From Rhodoplanes serenus (GTDB lineage: Bacteria; Pseudomonadota; Alphaproteobacteria; Rhizobiales; Xanthobacteraceae), in the NCBI GenBank assembly GCA_945861855.1, contig CAMAWG010000013.1, positions 1-46,766 on the forward strand: a DNA stretch of 46,766 bases, read 5' to 3'. Below are positions 33,311-42,510 of the stretch, piece by piece. The position numbers were made by a program, and so were the translations under genes. Every line of letters starts with the position of its first letter. The first letter of the stretch is position 1. Below the pieces are notes generated by a model. It made no database searches and was not told the origin of the DNA. It saw nothing but the letters and a program-made list of their open reading frames with translations.

Positions 33311-35818
33311 ATGACGGCGGGACATTCCAAACCGCGGCGCATGTTTCGTGGGCTCAGCGCAAGCATTGCGTTGAAGCTTTATTGCTTCGCGTTCCTGGCC
33401 CTGTTGGCCGTGGCGTCGCTTTCGATCGCATCGATCTATTTTTCCAGGACGACGGAAAGCGCCGCCCACCGTCTTTATGGCGATGGCCTCCTCGGCGTCC
33501 TGAGTTCAACCCGCCTCGAACTTCTGCTCGCCAAACATCGCCACACCGTGGAGCGTATGCCGGGCGAAGCGGACCGGATCCGGCGTCAGGCGCTGCGCCA
33601 TGAACTCGATCAGTTCAGCCTCCGGCTATCGGACCTGATCGGGGAGATCGCCTCGAAAGCCGTGCTCGATCCGGATTCTCTGGAAAGCCGCATCGCCGAA
33701 GGCCTGCCGCCGCTGTTCGAGGCGGCGGATCAGGTCGCGCTCCACGCCGCCGAATCCGCGCCGGACAAAGCTGCCGAAGCGGCCAGCACCTACACACTGA
33801 TCGCCGGCGGTGTCGAACTGCTGATCAAGGATTACCGCGAGTTTCGCATCAAGGAGGCGCAGGAGGCCATCAGCTTCGTCAGCGCGGCGGCAAGGTCGCT
33901 CTCGCTGTGGGTTCTGCTGTCCGCTTTCGCGGCGATCGTGCTGGTCGGCCCGATCGGGCTCGCCACCATGCACCGCGGGCTGGCGCGGCTTGGCGGCATC
34001 ACCCAGGCGATGACGAGGCTTGCCCGCCACGACACCACCACCATCGTCCCGTCGCGCGACGACCGCGACGAGGTCGGCGCCATGGCGCGTGCCGTGGAGG
34101 TGTTCAAGGACAACGCCATCCAGCTCATCGCCCGCGAGGTCGAGCTCAAGCAGCTCAACCGCCGCGTCGACATCGCCTTGAACAACATGACCCACGGGCT
34201 GTGCATGTTCGATGCCGAGCTGAAGCTGATCGTCTGCAACAAGACCTACGTCCAGATGTACGAACTCACTCCCGAGCTGGCGAAGCCTGGGACGGTGCTG
34301 CAGGCGATCGAGAACTATCGCGCCACCATCGGCAACGGCGCGATAGCCACCCCAGAGCAGATGGCGGCAGCGACCGCCATCGATGCGCGCGAGGCCTCCG
34401 CCTTCACCCAGGAGCTGATGGACGGCCGCGTCGTCGCGGTGTCGCAGCGGCCGATGCAGGACGGCGGCTGGGTCGCCGTGCACGAGGACGTCACCGAGCG
34501 CCGGCGCGCCGAGACCAAGATCGCGCATCTGGCGCGCCACGACATGCTGACCAATCTGCCCAACCGCGTGCTGTTCCGTGAGCATCTGGAGAATGCCTTC
34601 GACCGCGTTCAGCCGGGCCGGGGATTCGCCGTGCATTGCCTCGATCTCGATCATTTCAAGACCGTCAACGACACGCTTGGCCATCCGATCGGCGACGAGC
34701 TCCTGAAGCTGGTGGCCGCGCGCCTGATCGAGGCGGTGCCGTCCACGGATTTCATCGCCCGCATCGGCGGCGACGAATTCGCGGTGGTGCAGACCGACGT
34801 CAGCCGGCCCGAGCAGTGCAGCCAGCTCGCCTCCCGCATCGTCGAACTGGTCAGCCGGGCCTACGACATCGACGGCCGCCACATCGTGATCGGCACCAGC
34901 ATCGGCATCGCGATCGCGCCCAACGACGGCTCGAACCCCGATATGCTCCTGAAGAACGCCGACATGGCGCTCTACCTCGCCAAGGGCGACGGCCGCGGCA
35001 CCCATCGCTTCTTCGAACGCGAGATGGACAAGCGGCTGCAGTTGCGCCGGGCGCTGGAGCTCGATCTCCGCAAGGCCATTGCCGGCGGCGAATTCGAGAT
35101 CTATTACCAGCCGATCCTCTATCTTCAGACCGGCAAGGTCAGCGGCTTCGAAGCCCTGCTGCGCTGGAACCACCCCGAGCGCGGCATGATCTCGCCGGCC
35201 GACTTCATTCCGCTGGCGGAGGAAACCGGACTGATCCTGCCGCTCGGCGAATGGGTGCTGCGCACCGCCTGCACGCATGCGGCCAAGTGGCCGCAGCCGG
35301 TCGCCGTCGCGGTCAATCTGTCGGCCAAGCAGTTCAAGGGCCGCAACCTCGTGCAGTTGACGCTGAATGCGCTGGCCGCATCGGGCCTGCCGCCGGGGCG
35401 CCTCGACCTTGAGATCACCGAGTCCGTGCTGCTTCAGGACGAGTCCCATACGCTCGCGATCCTGCATCAGCTTCGCGAGCTGGGCGTGCGCATCTCGATG
35501 GACGATTTCGGCACCGGCTATTCGTCGCTCGCGTATCTGCGAAATTTCCCGTTCGACAAGATCAAGATCGATCGCTCCTTCGTCCGCGACATGCTGGTGC
35601 GCAAGGATTGCCAGGCCATCGTTCGCGCGGTGGTGGGCCTGGCGCGCAGCCTCGGCATCACCACCATCATCGAGGGCGTCGAGACCAAGGAGCAGTTAGA
35701 GACCGCCAAGGCCGACGGCTGCGACGAGGGGCAGGGCTACCTGTTCGCCAAGCCGATGCCGGAGGGCGAGGTTGCCGAATACCTCGCCCGATGCGCGCGG
35801 GTCGCCGCCGCGGCGTGA
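33311..35818 (+). CDS. Membrane-bound GGDEF/EAL protein with HAMP and PAS domains
   Basis: The 835-residue protein has a membrane segment (about 20-40), a periplasmic part, a second segment (about 195-218), a HAMP linker (GLARLGGITQAMTRLARHDTT...DEVGAMARAVEVFKDNAI), a PAS-like domain (NNMTHGLCMFDAELKLIVCNKTYVQMYEL), then GGDEF (486-490) and EAL (614-616, in FEALLRWNHPERG). Both catalytic motifs are intact, so it could make and break cyclic di-GMP. The 265-base spacer before it separates it from divergent fbiC; no clear regulatory site was seen there. The start could also be GTG at 33305. Confidence 0.9.
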   Translation: MTAGHSKPRRMFRGLSASIALKLYCFAFLALLAVASLSIASIYFSRTTESAAHRLYGDGLLGVLSSTRLELLLAKHRHTVERMPGEADRIRRQALRHELDQFSLRLSDLIGEIASKAVLDPDSLESRIAEGLPPLFEAADQVALHAAESAPDKAAEAASTYTLIAGGVELLIKDYREFRIKEAQEAISFVSAAARSLSLWVLLSAFAAIVLVGPIGLATMHRGLARLGGITQAMTRLARHDTTTIVPSRDDRDEVGAMARAVEVFKDNAIQLIAREVELKQLNRRVDIALNNMTHGLCMFDAELKLIVCNKTYVQMYELTPELAKPGTVLQAIENYRATIGNGAIATPEQMAAATAIDAREASAFTQELMDGRVVAVSQRPMQDGGWVAVHEDVTERRRAETKIAHLARHDMLTNLPNRVLFREHLENAFDRVQPGRGFAVHCLDLDHFKTVNDTLGHPIGDELLKLVAARLIEAVPSTDFIARIGGDEFAVVQTDVSRPEQCSQLASRIVELVSRAYDIDGRHIVIGTSIGIAIAPNDGSNPDMLLKNADMALYLAKGDGRGTHRFFEREMDKRLQLRRALELDLRKAIAGGEFEIYYQPILYLQTGKVSGFEALLRWNHPERGMISPADFIPLAEETGLILPLGEWVLRTACTHAAKWPQPVAVAVNLSAKQFKGRNLVQLTLNALAASGLPPGRLDLEITESVLLQDESHTLAILHQLRELGVRISMDDFGTGYSSLAYLRNFPFDKIKIDRSFVRDMLVRKDCQAIVRAVVGLARSLGITTIIEGVETKEQLETAKADGCDEGQGYLFAKPMPEGEVAEYLARCARVAAAA

Positions 35819-35929
35819 GCGGGCCTCTCGGATCGGAATGACAGGCGAGAGACGCTCGCGCTCGGCTTTACTCATCCCGGCGCGTTGCTAAAGTGCCCCT
35901 CGAAACCGGTTGCTCGCAGGGAGATCGCC

Positions 35930-36310
35930 ATGGGCTACGACAAGGGCCACAAGGAATTCCACGGCGTCGACATGAAGGAGGGATTCCACACGGTGCCCGG
36001 CTATCCGTGGGGCTTCTCGGAAAAAATCCTGGCGGGCTCGCTCGACGAGAAGAACAAGGTCGGCAACCGCACCCGCATCCTGAAGATCGAGGCGGGCGCG
36101 TTCTCAACCGTGCCCTTCGTGCACGAATACTGGGAAGAGGTGTTCCTGGTCTCCGGCGACCTGGTTTGCGGCAGCGACGCGCAGGGCAAGGGCGGCGAGT
36201 CGTTCACCGGGCCGACCTATTGCGTGCGTCCGCCCGGCGTCTATCACGGCCCGTTCACGTCCAAGAACGGCTGCCTGCTACTGGAGACGCACTACTTCGT
36301 GCCGAAGTAG
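35930..36310 (+). CDS. Single-domain cupin
   Basis: The 126-residue cupin has a motif-1-like stretch FVHEYWEEVFLVSGDLVCG and a motif-2-like stretch YCVRPPGVYHGPF. Metal binding residues are fewer than in classical cupins. AGGGAG lies before the ATG at 35930. It resembles small cupins found near aromatic or acid breakdown genes. Function unknown. Its end overlaps the opposite-strand small gene at 36255-36626 by 56 bases. Confidence 0.78.
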   Translation: MGYDKGHKEFHGVDMKEGFHTVPGYPWGFSEKILAGSLDEKNKVGNRTRILKIEAGAFSTVPFVHEYWEEVFLVSGDLVCGSDAQGKGGESFTGPTYCVRPPGVYHGPFTSKNGCLLLETHYFVPK

Positions 36311-36626
36311 CCCGCGCGCCCGGGATCGCCGCTCCCGGCACCCGGCGGGACGGCTTGCGCTCGACCACGATGGTGCGCGGCGCCGAGGCCGGGCCCGTGA
36401 ACACGACCGACTTTTGCAGGTCCTTGCGTGGTGGAGCCAGTTTAGGCAGCGCGGCACGGACCTGATCGACCGGCAGCCCCATCAGCGAGGCGGCGATTCC
36501 AGCCTGTTCGTCGAGCTCGTCGGACAAGCCCCGAGCGGCGGCGATGGCTTCCTCGAGCGTCGGCGCTTCCTGCCGGACGCGGCGGGGGCCGTACTTGGTC
36601 TTCCATATATCGTTGTTTTTGCTCAT
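36255..36626 (-). CDS. Small conserved protein of unknown function
   Basis: The 123-residue frame begins MSKNNDIWKTKYGPRRVRQEAPTLEEA, followed by a helical stretch (AARGLSDELDEQAGIAASLMGLPVDQVRAALPKLAPPRK) and a basic tail (SAPRTIVVERKPSRRVP). I recall similar small proteins in Bradyrhizobium-type genomes but know no function. The last 19 or so codons run antisense through the end of the cupin gene and look low in complexity, so the true protein may end near the PSRRV stretch in relatives. The helical part could bind a partner; no domain is recognised. Confidence 0.6.
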   Translation of the reverse strand: MSKNNDIWKTKYGPRRVRQEAPTLEEAIAAARGLSDELDEQAGIAASLMGLPVDQVRAALPKLAPPRKDLQKSVVFTGPASAPRTIVVERKPSRRVPGAAIPGARATSARSSASPVAGSRSWT

Positions 36627-36652
36627 GAATCCAAATCTCTTGCGTCGCGATC

Positions 36653-36678
36653 CGCACCACCTTGCCTTAAATGGTGCG
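36653..36678. other. Inverted repeat ahead of the small gene
   Basis: CGCACCA (36653-36659) pairs with TGGTGCG (36672-36678) across 12 bases, with further partial matches outside (TTGCGTCGCG / CGCAGCAAG). It lies 27-52 bases upstream of the minus-strand start at 36626 and could be an operator or leader hairpin. Confidence 0.4.
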
Positions 36679-36743
36679 TCGCAGCAAGAAATATTGTGCG
36701 ATGCGGTAGATCGTCCCACCCCGCGAGGCCTACCGCGTGTACC

Positions 36744-37487
36744 TCAGTGCTCCAGCAGCAGCGACCCGAAGCCGTCGATCCGGTCGTCGATGCCGTTCTG
36801 GCGCAGCGCCCACCAGTAGATGCAGGTGTTGATCGCCAGCACCGGCTTGTCGAGCCAGAACTCCGCCAGGCCGGCGAGCCGCGCCATCGCCAGGTTGGTG
36901 CCGACCTGGACGATCGCATCGACGTCGGGCCCGTTCACCTCGACGATGGCGTCGCGCAATTCGCGCTCCGAGACGTGCGCGATCAGCACCGGGCTTTTGC
37001 ACTTGAGCCCCTTCAGCTTCACGATCTCGAAGCCGCAATCCTCGAAGAACTTTCGCACCTGCCCGTCGCCGACCGGCATATAGGGCGTGATGATGCCGAG
37101 GCGTTTGGCGCCGTAGCGCTTCAGCGCCTCCTGCGAGGCGTCCGAGCCCATGCAGACCTTGACGCCCGCCCGCTGCTCGACCCGCTGCTGCAGGAGCCTG
37201 CTGCCTTCCAGCCCGTCCCAGAATGTCTCCGACGACATCCCCATGACCAGATAGTCCGGCTCGCAGGTCATCACCCGGTCGACCGTCTCCATCATGGTCG
37301 TGCGGATGTTCTCCATCAGCCTGTTGAAGTCGTCGTCGTTGTGGATCGGATCGTTCGGGATCGAGATGCGCCCGAAGTGATTGGTGACGCCGCGCGGCGC
37401 CATGGCGTCGAACTCCGGCTGCACCGAGGTGTTGGTCGAAGGCGCGATCACGGCGAACTTCTTGCGGAATCCGAGGGAGTCGGTCAT
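36744..37487 (-). CDS. Asp/Glu racemase superfamily protein, maleate-isomerase-like, one catalytic cysteine
   Basis: The 247-residue protein has the superfamily layout: FAVIAPSTNTSVQPEFDAM at the start, YLVMGMSSETFWDG where the first catalytic cysteine usually stands (Met84-Ser85 here), KRLGIITPYMPVGDGQVRKFFEDCGFEIV and LAINTCIYWWALRQNG with the second cysteine (Cys222). Maleate isomerases use both cysteines; arylmalonate decarboxylase uses only the second. It may therefore be a decarboxylase or another non-racemising member. It is divergent from the HpaB-like pair. The start has only a weak ribosome site. Confidence 0.82.
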   Translation of the reverse strand: MTDSLGFRKKFAVIAPSTNTSVQPEFDAMAPRGVTNHFGRISIPNDPIHNDDDFNRLMENIRTTMMETVDRVMTCEPDYLVMGMSSETFWDGLEGSRLLQQRVEQRAGVKVCMGSDASQEALKRYGAKRLGIITPYMPVGDGQVRKFFEDCGFEIVKLKGLKCKSPVLIAHVSERELRDAIVEVNGPDVDAIVQVGTNLAMARLAGLAEFWLDKPVLAINTCIYWWALRQNGIDDRIDGFGSLLLEH

Positions 37488-37558
37488 GGGGCTCAATGCT
37501 CGCTTTTGCCTTTCCGCATGATAGGGTTTTGCAAGCCGGGACCACAATGGGAGCCGCG

Positions 37559-39034
37559 ATGCTGCGCACGGGCAAGGAACATCTGGAATCGCTGCGCGAC
37601 GGCCGCGTGGTCTATATCGGCGGCGAGCGCGTCGATGACGTCACGAGTCATCCGGCGTTCCGCGAGGCGGCCAAGACCGTCGCTGCCATCTACGACATGA
37701 AGGCCGACCCGGCGCTCCGCGACGTCATGACCTTCGAGGAGGACGGCGGCCGCCATTCCATTTACTTCCTGCGCCCGAAATCCCGCGACGGCCTGCAGCG
37801 GCGGATGGAGGGTCATCGCCGGATCGCGGATTTCACCTATGGCATGTTCGGCCGTTCGCCCGATCATATGGCGTCCTACGTCACCGGCATGGCGATGAAC
37901 CCCGGCGCGCTGCCTGAGCCGCACGGCCACGGCGACAACCTCGTGAAGTACCACCGCCACATCCGCGACAACGACACCTATGTCGCCCACGCGGTGGTGC
38001 CCCCGCAGGCCGCGCGCAATCCGGAATTCTATCAGCGCAAGAACATCGCGGCGCCGACGCTTCGCGTCATTCGCGAGGATGACGACGGCGTGGTCATCTC
38101 CGGCATGAAGATGCTGGCGACCGCCGCGCTCTATGCCAACGAAATCTGGATCGGCAACGTCATCCCGCTCGCCCCCGACCAGAAGAAGGAGTCGATCACC
38201 TGCGCCATCCCCTGCAACGCCCCGGGCCTGGCGCTGTGGTCGCGCAAGCCCGCGGCGGTGGGGCTCACGTCCGAGTTCGATTCGCCGCTCGCCTGGCGCT
38301 ACGACGAAAGCGACAGCATGCTGATGTGCGAGAACGTCAAGGTGCCCTGGGAGAGGGTGTTCGTCCACGACGACGCGCCGTTGTCGCGCGACATCTACAT
38401 CAAATCGGCGGCGCATTGCTTCGGCAATGTCCAGTCCTGCATTCGCTTCTGGTCGAAGATGCGGCTCCTGCTCGGCCTTTGCAGCCGGATTGCCAACGCC
38501 ACCGGCGCCGACCAGGTGCCCGCGGTGCGGGAGAAGCTCGGCGAAATGGCGGCGATCGAGGCCACGATTCACGGCCTGATCCACGGCCAGATCAACGCCT
38601 TCGAGAACTGGCCGGAGGGCTACGTCTGCTTCAACCACCGTTTCATGTATGCGGGCCTCGACTGGTGCACCCAGAACTACAGCCGCTTCATCGACGAATT
38701 GCGCACGCTCTGCGGCGGCAGCGTGTTCCAGATGCCGGCCGACATCTCGGTGCTGGAGAATCCGGAACTTGCCAGGCAGTTCGACGCCTTCTGGCAGACG
38801 CCGCAGGCGGATTCGCTCACGCGCATGAAGCTGTTCAAGCTCGCCTGGGATATGACCGGCTCGGAGTTCGCCGGCCGGCATCTGCAATACGAGAAGTTCT
38901 ACGCGGGCGCCGCGTTCATCGTCCGCGGCCACAGCTTCCGCGAGACCGACTGGGCGGAGTTCAACGCTCTGGTGGACAATCTGATGGCAAGCTACGACGT
39001 GCCGAACGTCGGCAAGCGCGTGGCGGCGGAGTAG
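37559..39034 (+). CDS. HpaB-type FADH2-dependent monooxygenase, tandem copy 1
   Basis: The 491-residue protein belongs to the 4-hydroxyphenylacetate 3-monooxygenase oxygenase family. Blocks include RTGKEHLESLRDGRVVYIGGERVDDVTSHPAF at the start, KYHRHIRDNDTYVAHAVVPPQAARNPEFY, DDDGVVISGMKMLATAALYANEIWIGN, WRYDESDSMLMCENVKVPWERVFVHDD and NAFENWPEGYVCFNHRFMYAGLDWC. It would hydroxylate a phenol-like compound using reduced flavin supplied by a separate reductase, which is not in the window. GGGAG precedes the ATG at 37559, which also matches the start of copy 2. Confidence 0.88.
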   Translation: MLRTGKEHLESLRDGRVVYIGGERVDDVTSHPAFREAAKTVAAIYDMKADPALRDVMTFEEDGGRHSIYFLRPKSRDGLQRRMEGHRRIADFTYGMFGRSPDHMASYVTGMAMNPGALPEPHGHGDNLVKYHRHIRDNDTYVAHAVVPPQAARNPEFYQRKNIAAPTLRVIREDDDGVVISGMKMLATAALYANEIWIGNVIPLAPDQKKESITCAIPCNAPGLALWSRKPAAVGLTSEFDSPLAWRYDESDSMLMCENVKVPWERVFVHDDAPLSRDIYIKSAAHCFGNVQSCIRFWSKMRLLLGLCSRIANATGADQVPAVREKLGEMAAIEATIHGLIHGQINAFENWPEGYVCFNHRFMYAGLDWCTQNYSRFIDELRTLCGGSVFQMPADISVLENPELARQFDAFWQTPQADSLTRMKLFKLAWDMTGSEFAGRHLQYEKFYAGAAFIVRGHSFRETDWAEFNALVDNLMASYDVPNVGKRVAAE

Positions 39035-39037
39035 GGC

Positions 39038-40513
39038 ATGTTGCGCACCGGCAAGGAGCACCTGGAATCGCTGCGCGACGGCCGCGTGGTCTATATCGGC
39101 GGCGAACGCGTCGATGACGTCACCCGCCATCCGGCGTTCCGCGAGGCGGCGAAGACCGTCGCTGCCATCTACGACATGAAGGCCGACCCGGCGCACCGCG
39201 ATGCGATGACCTACGAGGAGGACGGCGGCCGCCACTCGTTCTATTTCCTGCGCCCGAAGACCCGCGAAGACCTGCAGAAGCGCTCCGACGGCCACCGCCG
39301 CATCGCCGACTTCACCTATGGCATGTTCGGCCGCTCGCCCGACCACGTCGCGTCCTTCGTCACCGGCATGGCGATGAAGCCCGACGCGCTGCCGAAGCCG
39401 CACGCCTTCGCTGACAACGTGCTGAAATACCACCGCCACATCCGCGACAACGATACCTACGTCGTCTACGCCGTGGTGTCGCCCCAGGCGGCGCGCAATC
39501 CAGAGTTCTATCAGAAGAAGGCCATTCCGGTGCCGTCGCTCCGGGTCGTGCGCGAGGACGACGACGGCGTGGTCATCTCCGGCATGAAGATGCTGGCGAC
39601 CGGCGCGCTCTACGCCAACGAGATCTGGATCGGCAACGTGATCCCGCTCGCGCCGGACCAGAAGAAGGAGGCGATCACCTGCGCCATCCCGTGCAATGCC
39701 GCAGGACTGTCGCTGTGGTCGCGCAAGCCCGCCGCGGTGGGGCTGACCTCGGAGTTCGATTCGCCTTTGGCCTGGCGCTACGACGAGAGCGACAGCATGC
39801 TGATGTGCGACAGCGTGAAGGTTCCCTGGGAGAAGGTGTTCGTGCACGACGACGCGCTCTTGTCCCGCGACATCTACATCAAGACCGCGAGCCATTGCTT
39901 TGGCAACCATCAGTCCAACGTGCGCTACTGGTCGAAGATGCGCTTGCTGCTCGGCCTGTGCAGCCGGATCGCCAACGCCACCGGCGCGGATCAGGTCCCG
40001 GCGGTGCGGGAAAAGCTCGGCGAGATGGCGGCGATCGAGGCGACCATCGGCGGGCTGGTCAACGGCCAGATCAACGCCTTCGAAAGCTGGCCGGAGGGCT
40101 ATGTCTGCTTCAACCGCCGCTTCATGTATGCGGGCCTGGAATGGTGCACGCAGAACTACAGCCGCTTCATCGACGAGCTTCGCACGCTGTGCGGCGGCAG
40201 CGTGATCCAGATGCCGGCGGACATCTCCGTGCTCGACGATCCCGAATTGGCCAAACAGTTCGACACCTTCTGGCAGACCCCGCAGGCGGATTCGCTGACG
40301 CGCATGAAGCTGTTCAAGCTCGCCTGGGACATGACCGGCTCCGAGTTCGCCGGCCGGCATCTGCAATACGAGAAGTTCTATGCCGGTGCGTCGTTCATCA
40401 TCCGCAATCACTCGTACCGCGAGACCGACTGGAGCGAGTTCAACGGACTCGTCGAAAGGCTGATGGCGGGCTACGATGTGCCCGAAAAGAGCAAGCGCGC
40501 GGCTGCGGAGTAG
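39038..40513 (+). CDS. HpaB-type FADH2-dependent monooxygenase, tandem copy 2
   Basis: Also 491 residues, it aligns with copy 1 end to end without a gap and is roughly 85% identical by eye. Differences cluster in surface-like parts (around residues 75-85, 115-128, 155-165 and 285-300 and the last 20 residues). It starts three bases after the stop of copy 1, so the two are made from one message. Two subunits may form mixed oligomers or act on different phenols. The ending FNGLVERLMAGYDVP is intact and nothing suggests decay. Confidence 0.88.
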   Translation: MLRTGKEHLESLRDGRVVYIGGERVDDVTRHPAFREAAKTVAAIYDMKADPAHRDAMTYEEDGGRHSFYFLRPKTREDLQKRSDGHRRIADFTYGMFGRSPDHVASFVTGMAMKPDALPKPHAFADNVLKYHRHIRDNDTYVVYAVVSPQAARNPEFYQKKAIPVPSLRVVREDDDGVVISGMKMLATGALYANEIWIGNVIPLAPDQKKEAITCAIPCNAAGLSLWSRKPAAVGLTSEFDSPLAWRYDESDSMLMCDSVKVPWEKVFVHDDALLSRDIYIKTASHCFGNHQSNVRYWSKMRLLLGLCSRIANATGADQVPAVREKLGEMAAIEATIGGLVNGQINAFESWPEGYVCFNRRFMYAGLEWCTQNYSRFIDELRTLCGGSVIQMPADISVLDDPELAKQFDTFWQTPQADSLTRMKLFKLAWDMTGSEFAGRHLQYEKFYAGASFIIRNHSYRETDWSEFNGLVERLMAGYDVPEKSKRAAAE

Positions 40514-40515
40514 GG

Positions 40516-40667
40516 CTCTTTCCCTCTCCCCTTGTGGGAGAGGGTGCCCGAGCGAAGCGAGGGCGGGTGAGGGGTCGGTGTCTTGATGAATCGCTGCCCC
40601 CTCACCCGGCTCGTGCTCGCTGTCGCTCCGCACTCGCCACCCTCTCCCACATGGGGAGAGGGAAGAG
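40516..40667. repeat. Long inverted repeat between convergent genes
   Basis: The outer arms (about 40516-40545 and 40638-40667) are near-perfect complements; each arm is itself a hairpin of the type CCCTCTCCCC...GGGAGAGGG. An inner pair GGGTGAGGGG / CCCCTCACCC is also present. The element is typical of dispersed palindromic repeats in Rhizobiales. It lies between the second HpaB-like gene and the convergent CocE-like gene and may stop transcription from both sides. Confidence 0.8.
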
Positions 40668-40687
40668 CGTCCGTTGCGCGTTCGTGC

Positions 40688-42436
40688 CTATTTCCCCGGG
40701 ATGACCGGCAGCATCACATAGGCGTTCCGCGAAGGCCCCGCGTGCAGTGTCACGTCGCCGCCGAACACCGCAGCGGGCCGGTCGCGCGGATCGTCGTGCC
40801 TGAACGGTCCAACGCCCGTGAAGGTGCCCAGCGTCTTCAACCCGCCGCCCGCGCCGCCCGGATAGACATAGTCCCTGCCGCGCACGGACAGGGCGAGGCG
40901 ATAGCCCGCCGGCACCACGATGCAGGTCGGCCAGACCTCGACGTCGCACTCCACCACCTCGCCCTTCTTCAGCTTCTGCTCCTCGTCGTGGGTGTGATAC
41001 GGCCGGTAGGGCAGGGTGAGCTTCCTGTCGAGCTTTCGGTGCGACGCGCGCAGCCAGCCCTGCGCCAGCGGGGTATGCGGGTCGAGCGCGCCCTGGAACA
41101 CAAGCTCCTTCATGTCAGGTGAGAACGCCCGCACCACCAGGAACAGGTCGGCGTCCTCGGTCGCCGACGACACGAACAGCTTGGCCGCGATCGGGCCGGT
41201 GATCTCGGTGTCGCGCTTCAGCGGCTCGGTCATGAACGTCACGCCGTCACCCAGACCCTTGTAGGTGACGGACGATTTCTTCGCCTGCCGTTTGGTCGAC
41301 AGCGAGAAATCCGCCGGGTCGAGGAAAAACTTCGTCCACTTCGACCGCTTGAGCGGCCATTCCTTTTCGTGCCGTTCGACGAACCTGTCGACGTGGCGCA
41401 CCTGCAGCAGCACCTTCGGCTGCTTGTCCCAGCCGGTTTTCTCGCCTTTGAGGAAGTGGCCGAAGAACTTCTTCTGCAGCGCGACGCCGTAGTCGGTGTA
41501 GAAATGCGTCCAGTGCTCGAGGCCGTGGCTCTCCAGCCATTTCTGCTTCGAAGCGGCGCGCACGAAACCCTCGAAGTTGCCGCGCGGATGTAACCCTTGC
41601 CCGCCCCAGTTGGCGGCCGAGAACAGCGGCACCTTCACCTTCGACCAGTCCGGCATCCGCGACTGCCAGTATTCGGCGGTGTCGAGCTTGTGCTTGAGGC
41701 AGTCCTCGTAAAAATTGCGGCGGTTGGCGCCAAGCTCCTCGTCGGTCAGTTCCAGCGGCCCCGACACCCAGTCGCCGGTCATCCGGCTGCGGAAGCCGCG
41801 CGTGCCGCGGCCGTGCTGCAGCGTGTAGACTTGGTTCTCCGACCAGCCCTTGGTGAAGCCGTTGCAGAAGATGCCGCCGTGGTGCGCCATGTCGCGGTAG
41901 AAGTCGGCGGCGCCCTCCCAGAGGCAGATCGCGGCGAGGTGCTTGGGCTGCAAGGCCGCCGCCTGCCACTGGTTCTCGGCGTAGTAGGAAATGCCGTTCA
42001 AGCCCACCTTGCCGTTCGACCACGGCTGCACGCCGGCCCACTCGACGCACTGCGCCAGATCCTGCGCCTCACGCAGCGACCAGATGTCGATCGTGCCCGG
42101 CGAGCGCCCGGCGCCGCGGCTGTCGACGCGAATGACAACGTAATCGTCCGGCACCCACTTTTCCGGATCGACCACCTCCCAGCACTGGTACTTGTTGGTG
42201 GAGCCGGTCGGCACGTCGGGCCGCGTCTCGCACATGATCTTCCACTGCTCATGATAGAGATCGTCGAAATGCAGCCACTTGCCGTAGGGGCCGTAGGTCA
42301 TGATGACGGGATATTTTCCGGCCTTGATCGGCCGGTAGATGTCGCAGCGGACGACGAGGCCATCGTCCATCGCGATCGGCATGTCCCAGTCGATCCGCAT
42401 GCCGTCGCGGATTTCGCTGACTTCGCGGTAGCTCAT
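40688..42436 (-). CDS. CocE/NonD family alpha/beta hydrolase (X-Pro dipeptidyl-peptidase-like)
   Basis: The 582-residue protein has the CocE/NonD pattern: PIAMDDGLVVRCDIYRP at the start, YVVIRVDSRGAGRSPG, and a nucleophile elbow GLNGISYYAE with Ser150. Other blocks are FGHFLKGEKTGWDKQPKVLLQVR and the C-terminal jelly-roll (PIAAKLFVSSATEDADLFLVVRAFSPD... TLGTFTGVGPFRHDDP). It would hydrolyse an ester or amide. GGGGGAA precedes the ATG. It is the last gene of a five-gene minus-strand string that includes an aromatic hydroxylase. Confidence 0.87.
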   Translation of the reverse strand: MSYREVSEIRDGMRIDWDMPIAMDDGLVVRCDIYRPIKAGKYPVIMTYGPYGKWLHFDDLYHEQWKIMCETRPDVPTGSTNKYQCWEVVDPEKWVPDDYVVIRVDSRGAGRSPGTIDIWSLREAQDLAQCVEWAGVQPWSNGKVGLNGISYYAENQWQAAALQPKHLAAICLWEGAADFYRDMAHHGGIFCNGFTKGWSENQVYTLQHGRGTRGFRSRMTGDWVSGPLELTDEELGANRRNFYEDCLKHKLDTAEYWQSRMPDWSKVKVPLFSAANWGGQGLHPRGNFEGFVRAASKQKWLESHGLEHWTHFYTDYGVALQKKFFGHFLKGEKTGWDKQPKVLLQVRHVDRFVERHEKEWPLKRSKWTKFFLDPADFSLSTKRQAKKSSVTYKGLGDGVTFMTEPLKRDTEITGPIAAKLFVSSATEDADLFLVVRAFSPDMKELVFQGALDPHTPLAQGWLRASHRKLDRKLTLPYRPYHTHDEEQKLKKGEVVECDVEVWPTCIVVPAGYRLALSVRGRDYVYPGGAGGGLKTLGTFTGVGPFRHDDPRDRPAAVFGGDVTLHAGPSRNAYVMLPVIPGK

Positions 42437-42510
42437 GGCGTTCCCCCGGCGGCGCTGCGTGTCGGCTTTGCCGCAATTGTCCCCGCTCGGAGAGGCGTTG
42501 TCCATCGTAG

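Noticed and set aside
37493-40633. A 1046-codon open frame on the minus strand
   Set aside because: It runs antisense through both HpaB-like genes, is Arg/His/Ala-rich and repeats itself only because the two genes are duplicates. It is a GC-driven shadow.
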